Source of the DNA: Epiperipatus broadwayi
Lineage: Eukaryota > Onychophora > Udeonychophora > Euonychophora > Peripatidae
DNA: 64,000 bases
Assembly (NCBI GenBank): GCA_028023455.1
Contig: JAQFVV010000142.1
Coordinates: 1,076,441-1,140,440 of the forward strand
Reading direction: 5' to 3'
Positions 46,770 to 61,998 of this stretch are shown in pieces (the first letter of the stretch is position 1; each line of letters starts with the position of its first letter). The notes under the pieces are model-generated. The model saw nothing but the letters and a program-made list of their open reading frames with translations. It was not told where the DNA came from and searched no databases. A program made the position numbers and the translations under genes.

Positions 46770-47640
46770 TCAATATATATAAAATAAATTAATAACTTTA
46801 AACAGATATAATTGCTTAAATATTTAAATAAATAAAAAATATTATATTTCATATTAGAAAAAAATACCATCAGATGTTAATAAACAGTAAATAATGAAAG
46901 TAGTAAACTGTAATGCTCCCATTATTCAAAAGGGGTACCTTTTCAAAATGCAATCTCTTGGTATTATATTGACACTAATGTGTTACAGCATTTAATTATG
47001 ATTTAAAAAAAAGAAAGTTAACAACCTTTCACATATTCTTTAGAAATATTAGACTGTTCTTCTGATCATTTTGAGGTTATAAATTAATAAATTTTAACAG
47101 ATGTAATTGTTTAAATATTTAAATATGTAGAAATATTTGTTATAGTTTCATATTAGAAAAATTATTATAAAATAATATATATTATATATAAGAGATTGCA
47201 TTTAGAAGTACCCCTTTTGAATGGTGCTAGAATTTACAGTTTACTATTTTCATTGATTACTATTAACATCGGATGGTAATTTTTTTAACATGAAAATATA
47301 GTAGATATTTTTACATATTTAAATATTTAAACAATTACATATATTAAAAATTATTAATTTATAACATCTAATGGTCATTTTATTATTTCTAAGGAGTGTG
47401 TGAAAGATTATTAACTGTCTTTTCTTAAACCTTAAATAAATACTATACTATAATGCTTTAGTCATATATAATAGAATGATTGCATTTAGACGATATACCC
47501 TTTTTGAGTACTGGGAACGTTTATAGTGATTGCTATCTATAAACATCTGATAACTTTTCTACTCTGAAGATATAACAAATATAATTTCTAATCTAATAAT
47601 AAAAATAATTATTATTTATATATTTATTGAAAAATAATTA
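46770..47640. repeat. cluster of direct and inverted copies of one repeat
   Basis: A unit with AATTGTTTAAATATTTAAAT, CATATTAGAAAAA, AGTAAACTGTAA and CAAAAGGGGTAC followed by TGCAATCTCTT occurs at about 46780-46970 (plus) and 47185-47400 (minus). Partial copies lie at about 47030-47160 (plus, outer part) and 47470-47560 (minus). The arms of the main pair are about 200 bases. No protein is encoded and no family was recognised. Confidence 0.7.
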
Positions 47641-47644
47641 TTAT

Positions 47645-48640
47645 GATAAAGGTATCTAAAAATAATTTAAAAAATAAATTAGTATAAGTTTTAATTAGAG
47701 CATTTAAAGATGGAATAAAATCAGTGGGAGAAAGTTCTGATTATGATTATAAATATGCATCATATCTAAAACTATTTAATTTCATTTTAATAAAATTATA
47801 TTATTTTTCTTCAAACAGTAATGATAAGCTTCCAAAAAAAGATCCTTATGTAACATTATAATTATTTTTCTTTTCAAATAACTAGTGGAAAAAAATAAAA
47901 TAATGCTCTCTTATATTACTGCTAATTCCTCAGTCAAACAGAAATCGTTCATTTATATCTGACTTCCATATTATTAATATGAATAGTAAATTGATCTTTG
48001 ATATTTTAAGGGTTCTATGTTATATTAATGGAATCTTCATAAAGTAAAATCTATCTTGCAAAATATAAAATCTCATCAAGTTGCAGATAACAATGCGATC
48101 TAATTTGTAATAATTTTAATAACTGCAAATAAACAAAAGCTTTTAAATATATATGGCTCAGAATATATATATATAATATTTATAAAAAAAATAATTTCCC
48201 CATAAGCATACCATAAAAATAATTTATGAATCAAACATTTGGAATCATTTTAATAAATTTGCAAATAATGACTTCTCTCATTAATTAACGAAAATAGACA
48301 AAAAATAATCTACTTATAACTAATATCTTTAATAATTTAATCATTAATAGCTGAAGAGGTGAAATATTATATTAACAGAATTCTCACTCAAAACAGTTCA
48401 CAATTTCAGATAACAAAAAGTAAATTGTAATAATTATAAAAAAAAAAAATAACCATGACAATGTTATGAATATATATTACTTTTTTTTTTTCAAAATTTA
48501 TTTTTTTGCGATATAAATAGTTAAAGAAAGAAATAAGTAATTTAACTAAAAACAATTATAAATATACATGTGTGTATGTATGTTTAAGTATTTACATACT
48601 ATTAATATTTTAATACTTATAGTGATCATGGATAACAATA
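47645..48640. other. AT-rich tract, no gene seen
   Basis: Nothing recognised. Confidence 0.45.
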
Positions 48641-48683
48641 AGATATAATTTATACATATTATATATACACAGCCAAACACAGA

Positions 48684-48686
<3 letters not shown>

Positions 48687-48761
<75 letters not shown>

Positions 48762-48762
48762 G
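48687..48762. repeat. (TA)n microsatellite, interrupted
   Basis: Two TA runs are separated by TCTCTGTGTC. Another run at 48878-48901 abuts the mariner relic. Confidence 0.9.
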
Positions 48763-48901
48763 CTCAGAAGATGACATAAGTATGAATACGTCTCTCTAAT
48801 ATAGGGATTTTTAAAAAAAAAAATAGAAATAACAAACATGCATAGGAAAATATATATATTCTGAAAATTAAATACAATATATATATATATATATATATAT
48901 A

Positions 48902-49119
48902 CAGGGTAAACCAGAAGTAGGTGGACAGTAAATGATGACATTTATTTTGAGATTACATATATAATTATATTTACTAATGCAATACAATTTTATCAACAGG
49001 TGCTCAAAACGATGTCGATCACACTTCACACAGTTTTGAAGTCTTCATTTCATGCTTCGACCAACATTTTTGCACAAACCCTATTCCACCTACTGTTCAT
49101 TTACTTTTGAGTCACCTTG
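48902..49119 (-). mobile_element. Tc1/mariner relic, internally deleted
   Basis: The 218-base element has TA on both sides. Its ends CAGGGTAAACCAGAAGTA (left) and, inverted from the right, CAAGGTGACTCAAAAGTA match in about 19 of 27 positions. The minus strand reads RLQNCVKCDRHRFEHLL in one frame, like the C-terminal tail of Tc1/mariner transposases (R-L-x-x-C ... G/D-x-H-F-E-H-L-L). The catalytic core is missing. An AGTAGGTGGA word appears at both ends. Confidence 0.65.
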
Positions 49120-49475
49120 TATATATAAGTTTTAATGCAATAAAAACCTTTTTTATGTTTAAACTATCTTTTAGTTAATACAAAAATGTTTTTGCATTAA
49201 TATTTTTTTAAAAACATTTACGTTGTGTTGAGCATATATATATATCACATTTCTTCAAACAGCATTTATAATATAAAAGCAACACAATAATATATAATTT
49301 TAAGAAGCTTTTCTCCTAAAAGTTAAAACAAGCTTTGTCTTTATTAGTAGTCAAATTTTCTACATAATAATCAACCAAAATCCACATAATTACAGAAAAA
49401 AAAATAGCTAAAAAATAATTATAATATATATGTGAGCGATTAAATATATTTTTTTTAAAAAAAAAAAATCTCTAA

Positions 49476-49580
49476 GATTACATTGGTAGTCGAGAGGTCA
49501 GCGTGACTGCCTTGCACTTGCAGGCAGTTGCCCGTGTTGCAGGTTGCGTCCCGGCCGGTGCTATGACACTTTTTTAAAAA
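49476..49580 (+). mobile_element. tRNA-derived SINE, copy 3
   Basis: The body runs GATTACATTGGTAGTCGAGA, GGTCAGCGTGACTGCC, TTGCACTTGCAGG, a shortened B-box region GCAGGTTGCGTCCC, and TGCTATGAC before an A/T-rich tail. It is close to copy 1. The target duplication cannot be defined because both flanks are A-rich. Confidence 0.75.
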
Positions 49581-49589
49581 AAAGATGTA

Positions 49590-50541
49590 TTTTAATTTTG
49601 CTTCTAATACAAACAAAAAAATAAATAGCATAGCCGCATATATGTATATAAAGTCAACAGATTTATCAATAAATAATTATCAATCTCGACCTGATCTCCA
49701 TTTATACACTGTGAAAGTATTGTTTTTTTAGACTTTACAAATATGTATTTATTAGTTTACATTCTCAATATTTTACATTTAAAAGCTCCAAATAAATCTT
49801 GTCAACTATTGTCAAAAATAATGATCTTTTGACACCAATGGTAAGATTATGCTGCAAATTTTAGATATAAAGTGTTGGATATTTAATATAATTTATGTAT
49901 GATAGCATGCATAGCTTTTGACATTTTCTGCTTAATATATATATATACACACACACGCATAGGTGGGGAATAGATCTTAGCAAAAATTATTATATTTAAT
50001 ATGAAGAGAAGTGTGCAGATAATTTTACTCTCTGCTTTGTTGTTTCATTCTCTATGCAGCCATTAATTTTTATAAAACTCAATATTTATTAATATTATGA
50101 CTCTGATCACAAGTAAATACTAGAATGGTAAACTTTCCAAACACTTTTTACCTCAATGTACTGACCTCAATCATTCCTTATACAAACAGAAAAAGCAAAT
50201 GTAATTTGTTCATTTTATTTTTTTAAGATAAATATTACAAAAAAAGAGTTATGAATTGCTGTAAAATATTACTTGGAAAGATTATCATTGCAGTGTTTAT
50301 ATGTAGAGAGTTTTAAAATGAGGAAAAATGAACTCTGCCTTGTACAATTTAATGGTTGTTTATATTAAATGAGGTTTTGATCAAAAGCTCATTTTCATTA
50401 ATATCATTTGTCAAATTTACTATCCTTATAAACTAGAAAGATAAATGTAAATGAATTTATATTTATGTGGAAGATAAATCTTATAAATGAGATAGTGCAT
50501 GAATATAAGAAGCATTTGGACAGTTTATTATTCTAGGCTTA

Positions 50542-50616
<75 letters not shown>

Positions 50617-53600
50617 TCAGGAATTTGTATAATACTGTTTACATAATATTGGTACAGTCAGTAAAACTAATCTTAGGAACAAAGCAATCCATCATTAACT
50701 TGCATGCCTGTCTGTGTGTAACTTCAATATAAACATTACTGCAAACATACAAGGTCAAACCTCATTACTTATGCCCCAGGACAATTTCCACATGTTAGCA
50801 GATATGTCTTTTTCTTATATCCTGATGAACTCAGGAAGATACAACAGACTCTTAAAACTAAAAAAAAAAACTAATTGTGGTAAACAGGACACAAATGCAA
50901 GAAATAATGTATACATAAAGTAACAAAAAAGGGAAATAAAAGTTCATGTGACTAGATTTAAACCTACAATAATATTGTGTGTCTTAAAGGTTAAAAACAA
51001 ATTAATTAATAACTAAACAGCATAATTATCAGTAACTTACATACAATAGTCTTCAGGGTGGAAATTATATGATGATTTACTATTAATACATGGATAATTG
51101 ATCAGAATTAAGATAGGAGTATTTTCTTAAAATATTAAAAATCACAATTAATAAATGTTAACCTCAATGGACTTAGAATTATGACTGACTGCATGCTTGC
51201 AAGACCAGGCTTTAAAAATACATTAGAAATATTGAATGTTGTGCTAGATTATCAAAAATGAAAAATATATTCATCATTGAAACAGATATAGAATATGCCT
51301 GCCTTGGATTTGATCAGAGGATCATATAAACAGTAATGAATATCTGCTCCTATAACTAATAACAAACTCATTACTATCAAAGAGAAAATTTATCTGCAAT
51401 GATAATAATATTAAGAACAATGGCAGAGATTATCCAAGTATGTATATGAGAGGTATGTCCACCTTGGCATGCCCATATCCAAGAGCACTCAGCTAATCCA
51501 TTTCCATAAAGTAGGAATAATCAATTGCTTTTAGAACAAGTATATCAGTTAATCAAAATATATGAGTAACTCAGCAATGCAATTTAAGTATAGAAGGAAT
51601 GAACTATAAATGATTCTTAATTATTGAAGCCTAAAAATTAAAAGAACAAAGCAAGTGTAAATAGCCACATTGTAAGTTTGAACAAGCAAACATCTGCTAC
51701 ATTTATTTTTATATTGGACTATTTCTCTCATCTATTAGATGATGGAAATAGCTCAATAAAAAAATACAAGTAAAACACCATCATCACAAACCTTCAAGAA
51801 TATACCACTTTATTTGCCTAAATACTCATACACAATAAAATAATAATACATCCTGCTTAAATAAAGGTCCATCCTAGAGATCTACTCACACATATTAAGA
51901 AATATAATACCTATATGGTAGCTCAAAAGGTCTGTGATTTAGATATATAATTCTAATGAAATATTTAGGAAAATAACATAAATTAAATGACATATATATT
52001 TTTCTCTTTAAAAAATATAAATTAACCTTATTTTTAACATTGTTTTTTAAAACTAATTCAATTTATTTTTATATTTGTTAAAAAAAATCTGTTTTTTTAT
52101 CTTGATAATTGCAAAAATAACGTTTCATTTGAAATGCATGACTGATTACTTTTAGGAAAAACAAAATCATTGATCCAGGTGAGGAAAAGGGATTAAAACA
52201 TCTATGCACCTATAATTAACTAGCTTTCTTTTAGCAAGATCATTCTAGGAATTTAAGAAATGAAAATATTTTTTACAAAAGAACCCTTTGTCACCTGATT
52301 GTTTGAACACCAAATCTAACACATATACACATATGATTTATGAATGATTGCAAAATATAAATTCAAATTGTGGAAAACATATTTTTTTTAAATTTAGGTA
52401 TATAAATAGATCACTACTTAACCTAAAATTATAGTACTATTTAGGTCAATAAATACTATACATTTTTAAATGAAGAAAAAAAATATAGCAATAATAATAA
52501 TAAATATAAGCAAATAATCTGAGAAATAAACTTTAAATATGACATTTCCAAATCAGTACCATAATTCTAATGTTTATTCCTTAAATTGCCATCTGATGAT
52601 GTTTTATTATTCCTGAAAAGTAGAAATATTACAAAAAGCTTTAAGATTTAAAGCACATTTTAGTGATTCCAATATTTTTTAAATATCCAAATCTTTTATT
52701 TAGCATATATTTGATCTATATAATGGTATAAGTGTATAAACACTCATTTATATCAATGATGGTGCAACATAGATATCCCTTCATTTAAAGAATAATTAAT
52801 TCGTAAAAGTTAACAGGCACTAAATAAATACATCAAGCTCATAAAGTTATATCAGCAAGTGAACATATCTTTGTGTACATTTTCCTGATGTTAGCATTTG
52901 GACTTCATCATTGAAAAATAGGTAATATCCATTTTTAAAGCAAAGAAACATTTTATAATTTTTAAAAATGCTAAGAATTAGTTTCATATTTTTAAAAAAT
53001 TGTCACCTCTCTCAAATTGATGAGTCTGCCAAGCCAATGGACAAATATTATTGCTTTCACCACATAATTCTCCAGTTATTATTCTAGATTTTATTTTAAT
53101 TTTTATATACATAATTTTTGTATGTATATATATTCTTCCTTAATATTTATGACACTCTGTTATGATTATTCATTAACTGTATTAGGAGGATAATATATTT
53201 TTATCATAAAAGATGGGTAATTTCTTTTAATAAACATATATCATTAGAGCTGAAATAAACCCTTCTTATAATATTTCCAACAAAAAATACTTATATAAAT
53301 AACTGACTGTAATTACATATTTAAAAAAATATTTTTTACAAATTTTAATTGTAAACATAATCGTTTCTGATTTCTTTTCTAATAATATTTTCACTTAGGA
53401 AGTCAAATTAAACAATAAAATTTTGCATTCAATAATTTTTTACAAAAAACTTTTCAATGTATTGAAAATTGTTGGCATTATAAGATATATATATATATAT
53501 AGTAATTTAGCTAAACAAAACTTTCAGCAAACAAAATTTAGATTATATATGATAAAAATGTCTACCACCTGTAAATTACAGCAACAACATCACATAATCT

Positions 53601-55189
53601 TTTATATGTATACACGTATACTTTGAAAAGTAGAATTATTGAAAAGAATCAAAACAACAGTATTTTTTAGCAATTTTAAAATTATATATATTTTTTCCAT
53701 TAAATTTTTTATTTTATGCATTTCAGCACTGAAAAATTATATTAAATTCTATTTGCCCTTTTGTAATAGTCTTTTGGTCTATATATTTATTTTGATAATA
53801 GGTTGAGAAGTTTAAATGTGGCAATAATAAAGTTATTACGTACTGATTTTTTGAAATATGATGTGTTATTTTTTTTGTTTGAAGATATATGTAACATTAA
53901 AATTAATGTTCTAATATGATAGATGACATAATATATATATATACAAGTATGTGAGTGCGCAGTAAATTCATATCAGGCAATTAAGCAATTTAAATATGGT
54001 ACTTTCATTTTTTACTTTGGTTTCTACAAAATAGAAAGATTCTTTGTAAACAACTAATTTAATATATTTCAATGTTTTTTTTAAACAATTGATATAAATA
54101 TTTGGAGCTTTTTTTATAATTTTTGCATAAAGAATAAAAGTATTGCTTTGTTAATATAATTATTTTATTTGCAATAATTTATCTTTTTATTAAATTTGTT
54201 TTTATTTCTTTTTTTACTCTGTAGAGTCTATTCCAAATAATATTATTAATTAGATAAATTGCAAAATGTTAGAACAAGGTTATATTAAATAAAATAATAT
54301 CATATGATTATTATTATAAGTATTTTTAAAATATAAAATAATATTAATTAACAATGACAATACAATGTTATAATATATGCATATATCAAATTACAACAGT
54401 CTATGTGTAAATTATAAATCAATATATATTATAGATATATAAAATAATCTTAAACAATGCACACTGTTCAGACTATAAAAAAAAAGAAAATACAATAAAG
54501 TACAATATTTACTACATTAGCTAAATGCTAGGTGATGAGGGTTTTTTTTTTTTAATTTTCCTATTCTGTTTACATCTGTAGATAAAAATATCTGAATATT
54601 TACTTATGTGGGAGTTTGGTTGACTCCTTCATAGAAAAAAAAATATTTTGAAAATTTACAATAATTTTAAATTCAAAGTTATTAAGCAGCAGCGGATTAT
54701 AGATTTTTTACTACATATAAATATATACTTTATTTATTGTCTAATGAAATGTTTTAATCACATTTACAACTGAAAGAAAGGGAAGGGAGGATGAAAATTA
54801 CATTTAATATTAAATGTTTACAGAACTTTAGATTTTATAGTTTATTTCAAGACACGAGTTAACTAGTTGTCAGTCTAGTTACAATTGCTGAAAAAATAAT
54901 TTTTCGCCTCAAAATGTTTAATCACAAAATCTTTCAGCTACAATTTTTTATATTACACTAAAGAATCTAATGTTAAAAACAAACTTCAAAACATTCTTTG
55001 TTAAATTTTATGTTAGTTAAAAGCAAAATGTGTAATTAAAAAACTATTATAATATTGATAATACAGACTAGCTACTTTATTTTTAATCGAAATTGAAAAT
55101 AGCAGATATGTTTTAATAAGATTAATCAAATTAATATTAGATAACAACGGAAATTTGAATATATATATATTATTTTTTTATTGAATGGA

Positions 55190-55235
<46 letters not shown>

Positions 55236-58200
55236 ATTTGTATATAACTACTTTTATATACGGTACTCTTATTTTGAAAAGTAGCTATATTACATGTATG
55301 TAATATTTTCTAGAAACCAATGTTAAAATATACAGCACCATTTTAAATTAAATTAATCAACTAATTTGAAATAAAACATCATGTAAATACTTGTAGCAGA
55401 CAAAAATGCAACAACTTCCATCCACTTCTTAAGATTTTATAAACAGAATAAGTATATATAATGATGTTTGCATGCTCCAGTATAATTTAATGTGTTGTGT
55501 TTGAGAAGTTTCCAAATCACTTATGTTGATGTGTTTTGGGTTTATAATGGTTCTACAATGACTATAGATTTTCTTTAATGTTTTTGAAGCTATCTGTCAT
55601 GTTAGATTATTGTACATAATCTTTCACAACATAAAAGTCATTTTAAAATTCTTAGTTGAAAAAAAAATTTGAAATTAAAAGTATCATGAACATCTTTAGA
55701 AAAATATAATGTATAATTTAGATATGAAAGAATCCAGATCTGTCCCATGTTAGTCTCAAGAGAAGATACAATTTTTATTTGATAGATGGTTTAATTTGCA
55801 GACAGTTTCTAAACATTCCATTTTGAAAAGAAAAATGTAATTTTCAGTAATTTGTTTACATATTTAAGATTATTTATATAATATTTTTGTGACATACTTA
55901 TTTTGAAATAAAAACCTAGGATTACAATTAGATATTATTTGAAAATATTTATTTTTTAAGGAAAAAAGTCATAAAAAATTTGTTGTGGCAAAACAAAGCT
56001 CTACTCATTGACTGACAAGAATGGCTTTTATAAACACAGTTTCTTCTAAAATTTTAATAATGATATATTTAATTATAAATTTTAAAGCATAATTACTTTA
56101 TTTAACAATGTATAAGCTACATTTCTCATTAATTTCAAACATGAAATATAAATAAATATTTTATTCTACAAACTTTTTAAATAGATAAAATTAGATTCAA
56201 TATGTAAAGCACCATTGTTGTAGTTAAAAACTCTGTTTAGTAAGTTATTTTTTTTATTTTGCAAAGTTTCAATGTTACATTTTATATATCTATCATTTGA
56301 AAGCTTATATTTATAAAACATAATGCAAATATTACCAATATATGATATAGGAAAAAAGGTTTAATTGTAAACTAAAAATGTGAACAAAGTTTTTTGTTAG
56401 GACTTTCCAATCAAAAATATGATTTGAATACTCAGAGAATTAAGGTATTAATACTATAAGTAGTATTAATCAAAAAAGTATTTAATATGGACTTCATTAA
56501 ATAATATTGAAGGTTGCAATCATCATTGTTTATATAAGCCATGATCATAAGAACTTAAGACAGTTAAAAACGGTTGCATTTTTATTTATAGAGGTGGCTG
56601 AATGATGCTTACTGTAAATAAAACTTATGGTTAATTTCAGTAATTCTCCTGCACTCTAGCTATTAATTGGTCTTCCTGGCATATTTGTAAATTTTCTACT
56701 CTTGGTTTTAGTGTTAACAATTATTCTACATCACAATTCCATAAATAGAAGTTGATTTGATGGATGTATTCATTTACAAATAAAAAAAATTCTAAAAAAA
56801 TATTTAAATTTTGAAAATATTGAGTTTATAATGAGAACAATAGCAGTTTTCATCATTAAATAATCAAGAAGAATAAAGTGACTTCAGATAACCAATAAAA
56901 TATTTTTGATTGAAATTTGTATTTAACTTCTTTCTTTACATTGAATTTAAAATTAATCTTTGGATGCCAAACTCTCTTAAATAAAAATATTACTTCTGGA
57001 TATTTTACTGCTATCAATCATTATTATTTTAATGTACTTCTGTTATTTTGCATGTCACAAGTAGATTGCATAGCTTCTCAGAATTAGTAATTACTAATAA
57101 ATACATTTGGAATAACTTCAAAAACCAACTTAACAATTTATTTACAATAAGTAAATAAAATATTAAAGCATTGCTTTTTACATTCACAACTACCACAATA
57201 TAAAGATAGTAAATTGATAAAAATGCAATATACTTTCAGTCTTGTAATTATATATAAAGATCTTTCAAAATATTGAAATATTTTAAAGCATAGTTTTTAT
57301 AGAGAATGACAGTTAACTATATGTGTATACATTTAAAAAATAGTCTTTATCAATCCATTCCTGAATGTTTCTATCTTATTTGAAAATCAGTGATTGCAGG
57401 CAATAGACACATAGTAGGTTTTATGGTGGAATGCTATTATTTTTTATGGCATGGTTTTCTCCTTTGAAGCAGACCACATTACACAACTTCAACATTTGTC
57501 TAAATACTATTGCAAAGTTCCACACCATTTAACTGGCATGTCTTCTGTTTAATATCTAACCACATTAAATAGTATTTTGCTAATTAGTGTTTTCATACTC
57601 GCTGGGGTAAATGAAGTATTTAAAAAATTTGTTTAAACAACCAGAAAGGCAAAGCTATCTAAAACTGTTATAAGAGAAACTATTTTAATATAAGAGTTTT
57701 CTTCAAGAAATCAAACTCCATTGCTTTCTTCTTGATTCAGGATTAGACTACTGTCATTTTATATACGTATTTATATCTTTTGTCCTCACAGCTTGTTTTT
57801 AACACTTAATTCATAATTAGACTGTATTAATTTATATCATGATATTTTTAAACAACATCTTTATCCAGACATTATAATCTGAGTTAATATAGTTTTACAT
57901 ATATTTCCATAAATATTTTCTACATTTATTTAATTATTTTTATAAGAAATTATAAAATAGTTTAACGTTACAAAGGAAGAGAAGCAAAAGAAAAAAATCA
58001 TGACCAAACTTTAAAATTCCTATAACTTTCTCAGTTTTATTATTTTATAATTTTTATTGTCATATTTACTGTCATTCATAGTACTACAAGAAAAGAGAAA
58101 TTATTTCTTTAAGTTTCCATCCCAAAGCCAAATCTGAAAGGATTACAAAATAAGATACATTTTCATAAACTACAAAATTCAAATTCATTTGCATGCCCTA

Positions 58201-58880
58201 AAGTATAAATAGTTTAACTAATTTCTGTCTTTACATTACATTGGGTATTACTTTATTAATTATAATTTTACATAATATATTCCTTGCTCAAATTTTTGAT
58301 AGTATGATTAACTCTATAGACTAATTATATTACACATGTACAATAAAGTTTCACATGTTAAATACATATGCACGCATATGGGACAATATAAAATTTACTA
58401 ATCAATCTCATAAAGTCTTTTATTAATATGTTTTATAACATTTTAAGCAGCAATAAAATGTGTACTGTCACATATTTTCTGTCATTAAAAAGTGACAGAA
58501 TGGACCACAATTCCCCTTCATATCTCATTTCTATGCCTACTGCAAAATTTAACATTAATTTATTTCTCTAACTATTACTATGATTCTTTTCCCCCTCTTT
58601 TTTCATTAATAGTATCTTGCCAATATAAAAATACATAAATAAACATAGTGTATATAGCAATGATTTCACTGTTCAGAAATATAATTGACCTTAAATTAAA
58701 AAAAGAATGAATTGTATTTCTTAAGAATTGATAAAAAATTCAAAGATAGAACATTAAGATGAACAGTTAAAGCATGAAGCATAGAAGGATTATCTCAGAT
58801 TAAATACTATACAGTTGCCCACAAATTGTGAATAGTTAAATCTAATATTAATGTGTGATGCCTTGAACCTTTTTGTTTTT
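49590..58880. other. AT-rich tract, 9 kb, no gene seen
   Basis: Long stop-dense sequence. It contains TA arrays at about 50544-50612, 53485-53500 and 55195-55232. The part 50700-51900 is slightly less AT-rich without recognisable content. The short open frames here are not convincing genes. Confidence 0.45.
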
Positions 58881-58882
58881 AG

Positions 58883-58983
58883 AGCCTGACAAAGACATTT
58901 GAAAATTAAGTATTGCTTCTGATGCATCTAAAACCAATAAAGATTTAGGACTTCTCTTTGTTTCTTCTGAGCCTTATAGGCAG
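58883..58983 (+). other. exon-like segment with strong splice signals
   Basis: A pyrimidine-rich CCTTTTTGTTTTTAG precedes the segment and a consensus donor CAG|GTAAGTA follows at 58984. The 101-base segment is less AT-rich than its surroundings. All three frames contain a stop; the best frame is open after its stop for the last 28 codons (KLSIASDASKTNKDLGLLF). It could be an untranslated or lncRNA exon, a decayed exon, or chance. Confidence 0.25.
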
Positions 58984-58989
58984 GTAAGT

Positions 58990-61886
58990 ATTCAAAAAAA
59001 TATTACAACAGTACTTGAAATATATATATTCCAAAACATTGCATGATACTATAATGCCACATATGCATGGCTGCATTTTTACCTATTGTTATCTATTAAA
59101 TCAAATCAAAATAAATTTTGATAGAAATTTTATTCCAGTCTCTGCAGAAAATAATGTAACTATTCTGCTCAAACATTTTAAATTTATTTACACTAAATAT
59201 TTTCAATATTATCAATTTTTTAAGGCACTCTTTCTTTCTAGTATATAGGGTATATGAGCACAGACTTTCACATGACCCACCACTCTCCACACTTTCTCAT
59301 AACACTGATACACCCAAACACACATATATTTGAAAAGATAAATAATCACCAATATATGTATTTCATGCTAAACCAGCAATCATCAGTTGGTCCAGATTAC
59401 CATCTCTAGCAATATGGTAATTTCTCATTTTGCAATGAATTGATCTAAATTTGGCATTTTAGTAATCACTTTGGTGACATTTAGTTTAAATTTTATTTTG
59501 TAATTTATTTTTTTCTTAAATACAATAGACCATCCTTTATTTCATAAAATCAAACTTTACTTTTCTCTAAATATTTCTTTAGTGGTGAAAATGTGATTTG
59601 GGTTTATCAAAAATGCATATAACATTCTCTTTATACTAAAATGTATATATAACAAAGGTAGACATAAATTATGCTTATTTTTTTTTTTGTTGGTGCATTT
59701 TTAAACTACCTGATGGAAGGAAATACCCTTTAATATTTTATTGTATACAAATATCCTTGTCAAACAAATATATAGGTTGCATTCTGCTATTATGAAAACC
59801 TGGATGAAATTTTTTAAAATTCACAACATTTTAATATATAAAATGTTTAAAAATCAAATGTAATTTACCAGTAATTTAAATACAACTTATTACTGAATAT
59901 TTTTAAGAAATTAATTTAATAAAAAATAAAATAATATAATTTCACTGTTTTTTGTTTTTTATATAATGAAGAAGAAATTTTGCATTTATAAGTAAACCAA
60001 ATACATTGATAAAAATGAAAGTTTTATAATTGATAGGTAAAAATGTTTAAAAAAATATGTCTATAATATATTACATTGATTTAATACTATAGTGATGCTG
60101 CTTTAAAATATAATTTGACTTTCAATGGCTATAAGCAGTGTATTGTATTGCTATCAATTTTCAATTGTTTTAATTTCATATTATTGTTTAAATTAAACAG
60201 GTAACCATTTTATTGACTTTCTAAAAATACTTCTATTTTGGAAAAAATAAATGAATGGTATTTTATACAACTTGTACTGTATGCAAATATTTTTCATCTT
60301 TTTCAAATAATTATTTCTTTCAACTTTTAACACAAATATTGTAAAACTTACTTTAACAATAGTAACAATAATAAAAAGAAAATTTAATTCATTATAAATG
60401 ATTGTGAAAAACCAATCAACTAAATATAAGTAATTTTAATTTTCCATTTTCAATTTTTGCTATATTTTTTAATTTTTTTAATACAAACACTTTGATATGT
60501 ATTGTAAATAATGCTTATAACAAAAAAAAAAAATCAAATTTGAAATGATATTTATATAAAAGAAATACTATTCTTATGAGCAATAGCATAAACAGCTAAT
60601 GATGTGAATCTTTTAAACTATAGTGTAGCCATTGTGGGTTAATCTTTCTCATGAATTTTATGAGTTAACTTGTGGCCACTTGAAGTCACTCGAATTCCAT
60701 CATTTTTAATGCTACAGTAAAGATTTTACCATCATTTGAAAGGTTATAAAACATTCTGTAAGATGCTGCCCTCTCTTGAATTATTTTACAAGTAAAAGAT
60801 CAATAAAACTGACGTTAAAGATATAACAAAGAAGAAAGCTTCATGCTGATTGGCTCTTAGCCATCAAGGACATTCTGATTGGCTGCTAATGACAAAGAAA
60901 ACTGCCTAATCAAAGAAAAACACTACGATTTTTTTTGTTTCATATTGAAAATGATAAACAAATGTTTTAGACCATTTTAAAAGTATTTTTTGACAAATTA
61001 TAAATTATTTTGATGAAATATACTAAAAATAAAATTATTTTAGAAAAATATTTAAGATTTTAGTAAAAATATTTAAGATTTTAGCAAAAAAATATTTACT
61101 TTTCTGCTAAATAAAACTGAGAAACAAATCAACTACATTAGCAACTCTTTTTAATTGGTCACTAACTTTCATTTTTAAATTTGCAACTATTGAATATTTC
61201 TATAATAAATAAATAGAAATTTATTTTTGAAAAAACTTTCATTTACTTTGATAACCGGACAAATTATTAATATACATTTTATAAATGAAACTAAAGTGAA
61301 TATAATATTAAAAAATGAATATATTTTGAGGCTTGAGTGTGATTTTGACCAATTAAAAGTTTGCACTTTTATCTCACTTGGCCAATAAAGCAACAGCTGC
61401 TATAACGGTTAATACAAAAATAAATTAAATTCATTATTTACTTACTTTTACTTAATTATAAAAAATGTTTGCATTTATACAAAATAAAATTCATGACAAA
61501 ATTGTATTTAAGTTTTATATTATTTTAAAAATTACACTTTCATGTAAAAGTAACCAGATATACCAGCATTCTTTTTCTCTTGACATTTTAAAGATAAATA
61601 TTTAGTATAAAATTGCAATACTTTTGGTTGTGAATATTATAGGCATTTCACAGCTTAAGAATAATTTACATTTATTTATAAATTTGATATAATAATATAA
61701 AAGGATGATTATATTCTTTTCCAACATTCTAGCTGATACTTAGTATAGAATTGGTAGGTTCAATATATGTTACAATAACAAATTAAACAATCATTTTTTT
61801 TCTTTAAAATATATATGTTCTCCAACATTATAAATAACTTCACAAACTTTTTCTAAATTCCTTTCAAAAACTTTATTTTCATATAT

Positions 61887-61890
<4 letters not shown>
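58990..61890. other. AT-rich tract, no gene seen
   Basis: A patch at 60590-60910 is less AT-rich and holds two GATTGGCT words 31 bases apart. Nothing else is recognised. Confidence 0.4.

Positions 61891-61938
<48 letters not shown>
61891..61938. repeat. (TA)n microsatellite at PLE-C edge
   Basis: About 48 bases of TA directly abut the tail of the family-C copy. Confidence 0.95.
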
Positions 61939-61943
<5 letters not shown>

Positions 61944-61998
61944 CAAATCAATATATATATCAAAATACAGTACAATTTATATAAATTATATTCTTTTA

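Noticed and set aside
48546-48941. 131-codon open frame
   Set aside because: Largely Tyr/Ile coded by TA runs.
58477-58500. Perfect 8-bp hairpin TTCTGTCA / TGACAGAA
   Set aside because: Too short for a microRNA precursor or a terminator claim; expected by chance in a window this size.
60840-60890. Two GATTGGCT words (inverted CCAAT boxes)
   Set aside because: No core promoter or downstream gene could be identified.
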